DNA of 19,152 nt from Candidatus Hodarchaeota archaeon (GTDB taxonomy: Archaea > Asgardarchaeota > Heimdallarchaeia > Hodarchaeales > Hodarchaeaceae), in contig JAUUVJ010000007.1 in the NCBI GenBank assembly GCA_030589605.1, positions 1-19,152 of the forward strand, read 5' to 3'. Below the pieces are notes generated by a model. The model did no database searches and was not told the origin of the DNA. It was given only the letters and a program-made list of their open reading frames with translations. The position numbers were made by a program, and so were the translations under genes. Position 1 is the first letter of the stretch; each line of letters starts with the position of its first letter. Shown in pieces: positions 1 to 8,122 of the stretch.

Positions 1-6
1 AAGGGA

Positions 7-2622
7 ATGAGGAAAATTACTAGAACATTACTAAAAACGCAGATTGCTACTAAAATTTTAGAGGATAAATCGACACTTCTCCAACTTCAAATTCATGAAA
101 ATGACACGAATAAGGTAAAAACTTCTCCAGTGGCGATCTTAGTATCAATATTTGGGGTTCAACCATCAAAAGATTTTGTAGATGCTTCAAATAATCTTTT
201 TCGTGTTTCTAGCCAGCCTGGTGTTCAAATTATTCGTCAAATTTTTCCTGCTCCTCTTGTACATCCCAAAAAACAACAGGTTGGGAAGTCTTATACTGGA
301 TTAATGCTTCTTATCAGAGTGACTCTGAAATTTCATGTAAGATCAGAGAAAGCTCTTTCTGTAATTCTCCGTGAGGCACGTAAAGAGTTTACAAAGCGAC
401 GATCAATGACTTATACTCTTCTAGAAGCTAGTGGATGTAATGTTACATTAATTACCGGTAAAAAATTACTTAAAGTACATTTACACGGTGAAAAGATTTC
501 AGAAGGAATCAGTGTATTTAGAGGATCTAAAGGATTTCATTCTAAACTAATTCAACCATTTCTTAAACTGGATCGGGTTCCTTCGAGAATTATTTATGAT
601 TATCCTGCGCAAAATCTTCCTGTAGTTCATAAGATAGGAGTTAGAATTGACAATCCTTCACAACCAGTAGGTTTGCCGAATCTTAACAGTGGTACAGTAT
701 TAGCATGTGGGTACAGTAATAATGATATAATTTCTGTATTACAGAATCTGATTATTTCATTCACAAAAACAATATCAGAAAACCAAATATTTGTGATTGA
801 TACTCGGAATGAAATGAATGGAGTTATAAAATACTTTCAAGAAAATCCTTCAGGATTAAGAGACTTAAATCTTCAAGTATTTAGACTAGGTACAAATTTT
901 CATTTGAATCTTTGTGAAGTTATAATCCCTCTTTCTCCTGGTGGAAAAAAAGTGGATTTGAAGGTTCAAGCGTCATGGAAATCCCACATTATCAAACAAA
1001 TTCTATTAAGTTCTCTTATTACATCAGATTACTTGTCTGAAAGGTTTTCTATACCTCTTGAAGCTCATATCAAAAAGACCGCAGAGGTAAATTTCAATTT
1101 TACCCTCAATGATGTCCAACTGAATGTTGGAGGAGCAAGTGCAGGCGACCCTAAGGTATCAACAGAAGGTGTTGACATGATGTTTGCAGATATGATGGCA
1201 ATTGATGCACTTGTAGGTATTTTAGATCAATTTCGTTCCTTTCCAGAAGTTTGTTATTCTGGTTTTACAGGACATTTTAGTGAAGCTTTAACTAGAGAAA
1301 AAACCTTGACTTTCTTTCAATTTGGGGCACAGCCACCTATTATTCGAAGAGCTACAGTAGCTTTTCTTCTTCATTACCTTTCGGAATTAAAAAATGGATG
1401 TATAGTCTTAACCCATTCAGAGGAATACATTTCTCGCAAAACTGCTTATGGACGATCACGTACAACTATTCCATCAAGTTTAGTTGAAGCTTGCAATAAT
1501 ATATCAAAAAATAATGTTCTTCTACTTGGTACTCAGAGTTTAACAGCCCTATCTGTGAACATGGATTCTTTTGAAGAGATAAAAAATAGTATTTATCTAA
1601 AAATGGTATCTTTGGATGATCGTAATATAGTAAAATCTCTACATGAATTACTACCTGATAAATATTCAAGAGAACCGTTTTTAGGTATATCTGAAAAAGA
1701 AGGGTTATTATTCCGCGAGGATGTTCCCCAGAATGTAGGTTTCCATTTTAAAATCGATTCTCCTGCAATTCCAATTGATTTACAACCTGTTTATGTCAAA
1801 GAAGCAAAGCAAAGGGGTTCAGAAACACTTGGTCTTACTCCAACAAAGTTTGAACTCCTAATGAAGGCTTTAAAGCTATTAATTAGCCGGCCTTGTCCCA
1901 AAGATGAAGTAATATCTCTGATAGAAAAAAATAAACATGGAGAAATGTCATTAGACCAATTTTTACCTTTAGGGCTTTGGGATACCAAAGCCGAGGCTGG
2001 AGCTACATACTGGGCTATCAATGAGACAGGGAGAGATTATTATAGTAAACAATATGAGAATCTTGCGAAACTTCCTACTCCCTTAAGTACAAAAGAATTA
2101 GAAGTATCTCTTGATGAACTGAACAGATTAGAATCATTCTATGATATATCATCATCAAAAAGCGATCGTTTGGATACAAATACTAAAGTTAAGACTTTAA
2201 TAGGTAGATTATTAAATCATCTTAGAGTTTTAAAAGTAACTTCAATTCCATGGTCTCGAATTGCTGAATACTACGATTTGACTCAAATAGAATCATTAGA
2301 ATGGCAAGATTTTCGGAATTTATTCGAATTAGCAGACTCTATGTGTAATAACCTGATTCTTGAAATAACTCAACATTACACTGAAAGTAATCAACAAGAG
2401 AATCAACATGCTATACAAGCCTCTTCTATTAAATCAACTCAAGCTGAAAAAGTATTAGATGATTATTTACCAAATAATTATTTTTCTATTCTACAGAAAA
2501 TATCACGAGAGTTAGATTTTGAAACTTATCCAACAACAGGAATATTGGATATTTTCTTTGAACTTCATACTAAACAACGATCTTTATTTGATGAAATAGA
2601 TAAATCTAGGAGGAATAAATAA
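7..2622 (+). CDS. HerA/VirB4-like ATPase homologue, apparently catalytically inactive
   Basis: This 871-residue protein follows the layout of HerA/FtsK-clade hexameric ATPases. An N-terminal region (about 1-200) leads into the P-loop strand and turn at 229-240, a second strand 'IFVIDTRNEM' at 261-270 where HerA has its 'vIDphgEY' segment, and 'FRLGTNFHLN' at 292-301. A helical insert lies at about 320-365. The strand that should end in the Walker B acidic pair reads 'IVLTHSEEYI' (466-475), and a sensor-like 'LLLGTQSLTAL' lies at 505-515. The Walker A GxxGxGK[S/T] is replaced by GYSNND, with no lysine, so ATP hydrolysis looks lost. HerA normally pumps DNA with the NurA nuclease in end resection. 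I infer a structural or DNA-binding role here. The XPD-like gene begins 5 nt downstream, so they are probably co-transcribed. The ATG at 7 abuts an AAGGGA, but the frame is open to the window edge, so the true start may lie upstream. The fold assignment is from motif order only. Confidence 0.85.
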   Translation: MRKITRTLLKTQIATKILEDKSTLLQLQIHENDTNKVKTSPVAILVSIFGVQPSKDFVDASNNLFRVSSQPGVQIIRQIFPAPLVHPKKQQVGKSYTGLMLLIRVTLKFHVRSEKALSVILREARKEFTKRRSMTYTLLEASGCNVTLITGKKLLKVHLHGEKISEGISVFRGSKGFHSKLIQPFLKLDRVPSRIIYDYPAQNLPVVHKIGVRIDNPSQPVGLPNLNSGTVLACGYSNNDIISVLQNLIISFTKTISENQIFVIDTRNEMNGVIKYFQENPSGLRDLNLQVFRLGTNFHLNLCEVIIPLSPGGKKVDLKVQASWKSHIIKQILLSSLITSDYLSERFSIPLEAHIKKTAEVNFNFTLNDVQLNVGGASAGDPKVSTEGVDMMFADMMAIDALVGILDQFRSFPEVCYSGFTGHFSEALTREKTLTFFQFGAQPPIIRRATVAFLLHYLSELKNGCIVLTHSEEYISRKTAYGRSRTTIPSSLVEACNNISKNNVLLLGTQSLTALSVNMDSFEEIKNSIYLKMVSLDDRNIVKSLHELLPDKYSREPFLGISEKEGLLFREDVPQNVGFHFKIDSPAIPIDLQPVYVKEAKQRGSETLGLTPTKFELLMKALKLLISRPCPKDEVISLIEKNKHGEMSLDQFLPLGLWDTKAEAGATYWAINETGRDYYSKQYENLAKLPTPLSTKELEVSLDELNRLESFYDISSSKSDRLDTNTKVKTLIGRLLNHLRVLKVTSIPWSRIAEYYDLTQIESLEWQDFRNLFELADSMCNNLILEITQHYTESNQQENQHAIQASSIKSTQAEKVLDDYLPNNYFSILQKISRELDFETYPTTGILDIFFELHTKQRSLFDEIDKSRRNK

Positions 2623-2627
2623 CCTTT

Positions 2628-4376
2628 ATGATAGACAGTCATCTTCCTCCTGCACTACAGTTGTTTCCACATCCTGAGCTTCGGGCCTATCAGACTAAAT
2701 TCCTGAGATTTGTGGAAAAAAACCCACGAGTCATGATTCACGCTCCAGTTGGATTTGGAAAGACTATTATGGCTCTCATTTCAACAATACCACTTGTTAA
2801 GGAAAAAAATTATCAGTTATACATTTTTGTAAGAACTAAAGCTCAAGTGTTCCGTGTTTTTCTAAATGAAATCTATAAAATCGCAAATTCTAAGAAATAT
2901 GGTTATTTAACAGCAGTACCGTTAATTTTGAAAGCGGACCTTTGTGTTAAGAGGGACCAAATCCAATTTCATAGAGGAGTATGTGGAAAGATTAAATGTC
3001 CTTTTTTAGAACAGACACGGTCAATCCCAGAGGAAGATTTTCCTGCGATTGTTGAACAGATCCCTATAACTGCGCATGATGGATCAGTATCAATTGATAC
3101 ATATAAAGAAGCGTTTAAGGAATTTGGATGTCCCTATTATGTAATTAAGCGTTGTATCCCATATGCTAACATAATTGTGACAACTCATACGTATTTACGT
3201 AGTAAAAATTTACAGGATATGTTTTCTCAGATAATATCTCAAAGTTCCTTTCCTAATAAGATAGCGATTATCGATGAGGGACACAATTTCACCGCGGATA
3301 TTGAGTCAGAAATTACTATTAATGATATTAATAAAGCTAGGGTCCTCATCCCGTTGAAAATATTTGATGAATTACAAGAATTAATGAATCAAAACAATAG
3401 AGTCGAACGACCGCGTCATCTTTCCTTTGCTGGTCTTGATGCTTTTTTAGATCATGATCAAAAGCTATCGTTTATGGAAAAAGCTTACCTCCTAAAGATT
3501 AAAGATTTTTTAATGTCAAGGGGTGATATATGGATATCAGAAGAAAATAAACTACTTCAATTGAATCCGTTCCCCCACCAATCTTTTAATGTTATTAATC
3601 AGGATTTTAAACGTGTAATCCTTATGTCAGGTACTCTTAATCCCGTTTCTTCATACAAAACTTTGTATAACTTGTCCTATGCCTCACTACAAATCCCTTC
3701 GGACTTTCAATTCAGTTTAAACGGCATCATATATCATCGTCAATATACTTCAAAATTTAGTGAGAGAACCACTAACACATACGAATCTATGGCTTCCGTT
3801 ATTCAAAGGCTTCATGAAAGTAATCCATTCCATACAATCGTATTTGCAACATCTCATGAATTGAAACAAAAAATACTAGCTCATATGTCATTATCTCAAA
3901 TTTATATTGAAAATCCAGGGAGTGCTCCTTATTTTATAGATGAATTGAAACAGAAGAATCATGAGTGTATTTTTGGAGTTTTAGGAGGGAAACTATCAGA
4001 AGGTATTGAAATTCTTAATAATGATAAACGGAGTCTGTTATCATTAATTGTTATAGCTGGTCTTCCATATCCTCGGCCTAATGCCACAAATCAAATATTA
4101 GAATCACTTTATGCACAAAAATGGGGAGTTAGAATGGCAAAACATATATGTAACACGCTTCCTGTTACTAGAAGCATATCTCAAGCAATTGGAAGGGGTA
4201 TTCGGTCTGAATCAGACTTTGCTGCAAGTCTTATTCTTGACTATAGAGCTGTTAAATTCCGGAATATGTTACCAAAAACGCTAGTATTTCGTGATCTTCA
4301 AATTATGTACAACGCGTATGATCTTTTTTTCGCTAAAATGAAACGAATTTTTGGTTTAAATAAGAATACATCTTAA
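2628..4376 (+). CDS. XPD/Rad3-like superfamily 2 DNA helicase with Fe-S cluster cysteines
   Basis: The full XPD/DinG helicase motif set is present in 582 residues: Walker A 'APVGFGKT' (39-46), the Ia-like strand 'YIFVRTKAQ' (65-73), motif II 'DEGH' (216-219, variant of DEAH), motif III 'SGTLNP' (334-339), motif V 'GGKLSEGIEI' (453-462), 'GLPYPRPN' (478-485) and motif VI 'QAIGRGIR' (519-526). Cysteines 106, 119, 124 and 168 fall between motifs Ia and II, where XPD-family enzymes bind a 4Fe-4S cluster. The last is in the typical 'CPYY' context. About 110 residues between motifs II and III can hold the Arch domain. The family unwinds DNA 5'-3' in repair. All catalytic residues look intact, in contrast to its upstream neighbour. 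AGGAGG at 2608-2613 lies inside the end of the preceding gene, 14 nt before the ATG, supporting translational coupling. It is not clearly the canonical archaeal XPD; it could be a divergent paralogue tied to the HerA-like partner. Confidence 0.95.
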   Translation: MIDSHLPPALQLFPHPELRAYQTKFLRFVEKNPRVMIHAPVGFGKTIMALISTIPLVKEKNYQLYIFVRTKAQVFRVFLNEIYKIANSKKYGYLTAVPLILKADLCVKRDQIQFHRGVCGKIKCPFLEQTRSIPEEDFPAIVEQIPITAHDGSVSIDTYKEAFKEFGCPYYVIKRCIPYANIIVTTHTYLRSKNLQDMFSQIISQSSFPNKIAIIDEGHNFTADIESEITINDINKARVLIPLKIFDELQELMNQNNRVERPRHLSFAGLDAFLDHDQKLSFMEKAYLLKIKDFLMSRGDIWISEENKLLQLNPFPHQSFNVINQDFKRVILMSGTLNPVSSYKTLYNLSYASLQIPSDFQFSLNGIIYHRQYTSKFSERTTNTYESMASVIQRLHESNPFHTIVFATSHELKQKILAHMSLSQIYIENPGSAPYFIDELKQKNHECIFGVLGGKLSEGIEILNNDKRSLLSLIVIAGLPYPRPNATNQILESLYAQKWGVRMAKHICNTLPVTRSISQAIGRGIRSESDFAASLILDYRAVKFRNMLPKTLVFRDLQIMYNAYDLFFAKMKRIFGLNKNTS

Positions 4377-4384
4377 GAAAAAAG

Positions 4385-4423
4385 AAAAAGGAACATGATG
4401 AATCTCCTCTTTCAATCCTTTTT
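4385..4423. terminator. Candidate bidirectional terminator between convergent genes
   Basis: AAAAAGGA (4385-4392) pairs with TCCTTTTT (4416-4423) across a 23-nt loop, and T or A tracts extend either side. It sits exactly where the XPD-like gene and the Hef-like gene converge, overlapping the last codons of the latter. The stem is A/T-rich and weak. Archaea usually terminate on T-tracts alone, so the T-run may be the real signal. Confidence 0.4.
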
Positions 4424-6343
4424 TTCTGAGATTTTCTTCACTAATTTCGCTAGATCATCATTTTCTCGAAGGAGAAATAAATTTGTTTCACTTTTATTTA
4501 CAGTCTCAAAGATTCTATATCTAAAATTGAAACTTAAATTTTTCAAACTATTCAATGCAATTGCTAGATAAACATAAGAGAAATCTTTCCCGAGATTATT
4601 AGGAATCTTTGATATTTGGTCTGAAATAAAGAAATCTATAGTTTCCGGTATCAGTAATAATATACATCCCTCCCCATCAATTATAAATCCTGGGAATGAA
4701 ATATCTGGGTCTGATATTATTGAAAATTCCTTCTTAGGAAAGGAATAAGGAATCCCATATTCATATAATTCTGAAGAAAACACCAAAGAAATTCTGGAAT
4801 CTTCGTTTACATAGGTAGAAGATTCATTTGCGATTTTATGATTCATTTTGGTGTTAGATCCAGTATTTGGATATAAATGTTGGTTTTTCTTCGCCAAGGA
4901 TTGATTAATGATATTAAGATCCAAATCTGGACTAGATGAACTAGAACCCAGTTGTTTCAAGTAAAAAAATCTAGCTTCTTCATTTGTTTGCTTTGCTAAT
5001 AAAAATACTTTTGGGATGTCAGAATCTATTTCATTTAATTTATCAATAGTTTCCGCATTGACGTCATATGCAATTATAACTTTAGCATGCTGAGCTATTA
5101 TATCATTAATTGAATTAGATATACATATATCGGATTTGCCTTCCGAAAAGTGTAATATTGCTTTCTCTAGATTTAATTGAGACAGAGAACTAATAGGTTT
5201 TTCAAGATGGATTACATTAGAAAATCCATTTTGTTCAAGGTAATTCTTCAAGAAATTCGCATTATAATAATTATGTGTAACGATTGAAATACCGGATTGA
5301 TATTTCGTTATCATTTTTAAAATCATTTGTGATTTTGGATGGAGAAGGTGTGATTGACTATTAAGAAATTCCCGTAATTTTTGCATTTTTATATCGTTAA
5401 GAAATTCAGCAATAGCGTATTTTCCTTGAAAATTTGTTTCTTCTTTTAAACGAAGTTCAAGAGAATTAAAATATTCAAGAGCAGAGGGAAACCCTTGGGA
5501 TACAATTATTTTTTGAAGGGTTATTATTCTTAATAAATTTGCAGTAACTACTAAATGTTTTTTATGTACTCCTTCCTCTTTTATACTCTCGTGAATCGCA
5601 GTTAATTCCCGAAAAGTACTTTTTAGTGAAACATTATACCCAAGGTTTTGTAACCCAGAGATTTCATGCTTACGAAGTTGGTTTAGTAATTCAAGAATGA
5701 AAAAATATTCTTGTGGCAATGGAATTGAATAATGCTGAATATCACATTTTTCAGGTCTTGTTTGTATTTCTTCAAGTTGTTGTACCTCTTCAAGGTGTAG
5801 ATTTTTGCATATTTGGCCCAATCGTTCAGTATCAGTTTCTTGGGTAAGACCTATTGTGCGATTATTCTTCAGTTTATTCATCAAGAATCTTAATGAACTT
5901 GAAGAAGTACCCATTTTTGCATCTACAATAACAACTAAGATAAAAAACTCTTTATTAATATATTTCTCTTTTAAGTCGTTTTTAACGGTTTTGGGTGTTG
6001 AAAGAATAACTGAACATCGATTATAATCTTGTCTTCTTGCATTTGGAAGAATTGAACCATTATGCACAGTAATTGATCTATCTAAATGGGTTTTCAATAA
6101 AGATTGGATTTTTAGTTGGTTGCTCCTCTTCATTAATAGGAGAATTTTAGGTGAAGTCTGTAGAGAAGCTTGACTATTCAAGTAAAAAAGGATTATTAAT
6201 GATAAAATACGAGTTAAAGGTTTTTCTTTAGAATAAACTATCAATGTGTTATGATCATGTATTTTTGGTAATAGAAGTTGTTCAGTTAAGGAGGGAGTGA
6301 AATTCAATTTAGTTAAATGTGGAGAAGTTTCTGTTGTTGTCAA
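4412..6343 (-). CDS. Hef/FANCM-like protein with all helicase motifs eroded, plus possible XPF-like pseudonuclease tail
   Basis: The 643-residue protein aligns by eye with archaeal Hef (FANCM family) along most of its length, but no catalytic helicase motif survives. The Walker A strand reads 'LIVYSKEKPLTRI' (34-46) instead of PTGLGKT. The region Ib 'ILSTPKTVKNDL' (113-124) is well kept. Motif II is 'VIVDAKM' (138-144) instead of DEAH, and motif III is 'GLTQE' (165-169) instead of GLTAS. 'HPK' (335-337) precedes the second RecA fold, where 'IVTHNYYNANFL' (354-365) matches motif IV. Motifs V and VI are unrecognisable at about 395-450, where the QRxGRTGR arginines are gone. After a Ser-rich linker (467-471), residues 515-643 may be a degenerate XPF-type nuclease fold, as in FAAP24. 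Hef normally processes forked DNA. A scaffold or DNA-binding role is inferred. It starts with TTG, 5 nt after the upstream gene's stop, with GGAAAG in that gene's end. The next in-frame ATG is about 70 codons in. Confidence 0.88.
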   Translation of the reverse strand: MTTTETSPHLTKLNFTPSLTEQLLLPKIHDHNTLIVYSKEKPLTRILSLIILFYLNSQASLQTSPKILLLMKRSNQLKIQSLLKTHLDRSITVHNGSILPNARRQDYNRCSVILSTPKTVKNDLKEKYINKEFFILVVIVDAKMGTSSSSLRFLMNKLKNNRTIGLTQETDTERLGQICKNLHLEEVQQLEEIQTRPEKCDIQHYSIPLPQEYFFILELLNQLRKHEISGLQNLGYNVSLKSTFRELTAIHESIKEEGVHKKHLVVTANLLRIITLQKIIVSQGFPSALEYFNSLELRLKEETNFQGKYAIAEFLNDIKMQKLREFLNSQSHLLHPKSQMILKMITKYQSGISIVTHNYYNANFLKNYLEQNGFSNVIHLEKPISSLSQLNLEKAILHFSEGKSDICISNSINDIIAQHAKVIIAYDVNAETIDKLNEIDSDIPKVFLLAKQTNEEARFFYLKQLGSSSSSPDLDLNIINQSLAKKNQHLYPNTGSNTKMNHKIANESSTYVNEDSRISLVFSSELYEYGIPYSFPKKEFSIISDPDISFPGFIIDGEGCILLLIPETIDFFISDQISKIPNNLGKDFSYVYLAIALNSLKNLSFNFRYRIFETVNKSETNLFLLRENDDLAKLVKKISEKKD

Positions 6344-6348
6344 ATTAA

Positions 6349-6642
6349 TTACTTTCCAGAATTATCTTTTATTCTTCTATTTTGATTAGATTCAAACTCA
6401 GATGATTCATTCCATAAATTGGCTAGTGACTCATCTATTTCGAGCACCCAATTTCGATGAGCAGAACAACTCATGATTTTCGCCTTTTTTATCACAAGAT
6501 CTGGGATTTTTCGATTAAGTAAAAGCGAACATACACCTCCAAACATGTTCGCATATTCACATATTTGGCATAAAGGACTATTGAGAAATATTTCATCAAG
6601 AAAAGGGATATCATCTGAAGGAATTCTGATTATAGTTGCCAT
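6349..6642 (-). CDS. Small four-cysteine protein (probable metal binding), operon partner of the Hef-like gene
   Basis: This 97-residue protein contains Cys25 and Cys28 ('CQIC'), Cys38 and Cys59, with His62 close by ('CSAH'). That is a plausible zinc or Fe-S site. The rest is helical and polar, with a charged tail (about 80-97). I recognise no family. It begins with ATG, preceded at a spacing of 6 nt by AGGTGA (complement of 6649-6654), a near-ideal archaeal ribosome site, and ends 5 nt before the TTG start of the Hef-like gene. The two are almost certainly one transcript. By position it may be a subunit or stabiliser of the Hef-like protein. It has too few residues for a catalytic domain. 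The function is inferred from context only. Confidence 0.75.
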   Translation of the reverse strand: MATIIRIPSDDIPFLDEIFLNSPLCQICEYANMFGGVCSLLLNRKIPDLVIKKAKIMSCSAHRNWVLEIDESLANLWNESSEFESNQNRRIKDNSGK

Positions 6643-7021
6643 CTAAGTTCACCTAGATTCAGAAAATCATTATCTATCTAGGATTATCTATTACCTTTAA
6701 AAATTCGAAATTTCTATAGAAGCTAAAAGAATAAAAAATTAGCAATGATTATGAATCTATTATTTCTTGAATCGCATTGTTTTCAGGCAGGAGTTTCAAT
6801 ATATTAATTAAAAACACCAAAGGAGAGGAGCTTTATTCAAATTGGGATCCTTAAAGTTTATTGTCATAATCTAACGAAATTTTATTATTAGAATTGTGAT
6901 TTCTTTTTTCTGACACTTTTTTTAGTTCTTTTTCAAATATATAAGTGATCTTCAGAATAATACTATGAAAATTATTGATTTCTAGATTTCAAAACTGAGA
7001 TTATAGGAGAAGGAATTGAGA
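6643..7021. other. Divergent intergenic region between the Cys4/Hef-like operon and the nuclease-like gene
   Basis: This is about 380 nt of A+T-rich sequence with no convincing gene. It should hold promoters for both directions. The leftward ribosome site is at 6649-6654, and a rightward TATA-like box lies at 6936-6945. A stretch near 6818-6830 resembles a ribosome site (AAAGGAGAGGAG) but is followed only by a TTG-led ORF of about 10 codons. A 20-codon ATG ORF near 6745 is not supported. Confidence 0.6.
6936..6945 (+). promoter_or_regulatory. TATA-like box for the PD-(D/E)XK-like gene
   Basis: AATATATAAG lies about 80 nt upstream of the gene's start. A start site 25 nt downstream (about 6970) would leave a leader of about 50 nt containing the GGAGAAGG ribosome site at 7006-7013. 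Confidence 0.45.
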
Positions 7022-7582
7022 ATGAATGAACAAAAGATGAATTCATGGAATAAAGGCATAAAAACTGAATCTGAATTAACAAAACATCTTGATAATATCT
7101 TGGTAGAAAAACTTAGGTTTCAGACTTATTTAGAATTACAAATCACTTCTAAAAACTTGGATATAAAAAAAATAACACCAACTAATCAGGATCAACTGAG
7201 AATTGACCTAGCTGCAATAAATCAGTTTGATGGCTCAATTTACTTTTTTGAAGCTGAATTGCAGATCCATACCCAACATCCTACAATTTACCAGAATTTT
7301 TGTGATTATTGCTATCTGTTATGTCCTGATGAACAATTCGATTATCTTGATTCTGTAACAAAAAACCAACAAGTTTCATGGGCTGAAGAACAGGGAATCG
7401 GCATAATAACAATATCAGAACAGGGTGCTTTAAGAGTTCGATTAAATGCTAAACGTCAGACTTTACGTCCAGAAATACGTAAAGAAGTTCTTCGTTTGAT
7501 GAATAAAAGATTTCATATCAGGTTTTCAACTGATCCACTATGGGAAAGAACACGAAATCAGCACTCCAAAATAGAGGTCTAA
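7022..7582 (+). CDS. PD-(D/E)XK-like nuclease-fold protein (MmcB-like), non-canonical active site
   Basis: The protein is 186 residues from the ATG at 7022. A TTG two codons upstream (7016) is also possible, and GGAGAAGG at 7006-7013 serves either. The core 'RIDLAAINQ' (60-68) followed by 'IYFFEAELQ' (73-81) looks like the acidic beta-hairpin of the PD-(D/E)XK fold, with Asp62 and Glu77. However, the catalytic lysine of E-x-K is Glu79 here. The following pattern, with tyrosines and cysteines near 90-100 and then 'EQGIGIITI' (123-131), resembles MmcB-type and related restriction-like proteins ('Y..CD..y...P...GlG.i'). Such proteins cut or bind DNA in repair. With E-x-E-x-Q, activity is uncertain. 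It probably forms an operon with the following TPR/zinc-ribbon gene. The family call is by eye and moderate. Confidence 0.8.
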   Translation: MNEQKMNSWNKGIKTESELTKHLDNILVEKLRFQTYLELQITSKNLDIKKITPTNQDQLRIDLAAINQFDGSIYFFEAELQIHTQHPTIYQNFCDYCYLLCPDEQFDYLDSVTKNQQVSWAEEQGIGIITISEQGALRVRLNAKRQTLRPEIRKEVLRLMNKRFHIRFSTDPLWERTRNQHSKIEV

Positions 7583-8094
7583 AATTTTTGCCACGAGTTC
7601 GTAAAAAACGTGTATGTACAGAAACAGAGAGAAAAAAGGCAGAGATTTTCAATCGAATCGATGAAAAACTTATCAATGGCAATTGGGATGAGGCAATTAC
7701 AAATTTACAATATCTTTTTCGGAATTCTCCAAATCTCCGAGCTTTGATAAAGCAGAAGCTGGCTTGGGTTTATTTTCAAATGAAGGAATATTCCAAAGTA
7801 ATTACTTACCTTCAAGATTTAACACCAATAGATAACTTAATGATTAATAGGATGATAATCGAAAGCTTAATTCATCTTGGAGAGGAAAAAAGTGCTATAT
7901 GGCAATTAGCAAAGGCTCCTCTTAACATTGAGGAAAAGAGGAAATTAATGCTAATAATTTCGCCTAAGATGAAAGAGGAATTTGAGCTTGAAAATGATTT
8001 TATGAAAACTAATCAGATTGCAATTCGATGCCCTCATTGTACTAAATTCCTGTTTTTTACTGAAAATAGGTTTACCTGTTTTTTCTGTAAGTAA
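7540..8094 (+). CDS. TPR protein with C-terminal zinc ribbon
   Basis: The N-terminus is very basic (12-33, with an RKKR run). It is followed by helical pairs of TPR type at about 36-125 (for example 'WDEAITNLQYLF', 49-60, then 'AWVYFQMKEYSKVITYLQDL', 75-94). The end is a zinc ribbon, 'CPHC' (164-167) and 'CFFC' (180-183), with the last cysteine one residue from the C-terminus. This is an adaptor-type architecture with no enzyme signature. The ATG at 7540 overlaps the upstream gene by 43 nt and has no ribosome site. An in-frame TTG at 7588 has GAGGT 10 nt upstream and starts just after the upstream stop, so it is a serious alternative giving 168 residues. Tight coupling to the nuclease-fold gene suggests joint function, perhaps recruiting it to a nucleoprotein complex (inference). 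Confidence 0.8.
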   Translation: MGKNTKSALQNRGLKFLPRVRKKRVCTETERKKAEIFNRIDEKLINGNWDEAITNLQYLFRNSPNLRALIKQKLAWVYFQMKEYSKVITYLQDLTPIDNLMINRMIIESLIHLGEEKSAIWQLAKAPLNIEEKRKLMLIISPKMKEEFELENDFMKTNQIAIRCPHCTKFLFFTENRFTCFFCK

Positions 8095-8122
8095 TTGAAA
8101 CTGAAGAGGATTTGTAAATAAA

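Noticed and set aside
1466..2021. Minus-strand frames inside the HerA-like gene
   Set aside because: Antisense shadows of a long gene.
6743..6805. A 20-codon ATG frame in the 6643-7021 gap
   Set aside because: No ribosome site, no recognisable product, and the length is expected by chance.
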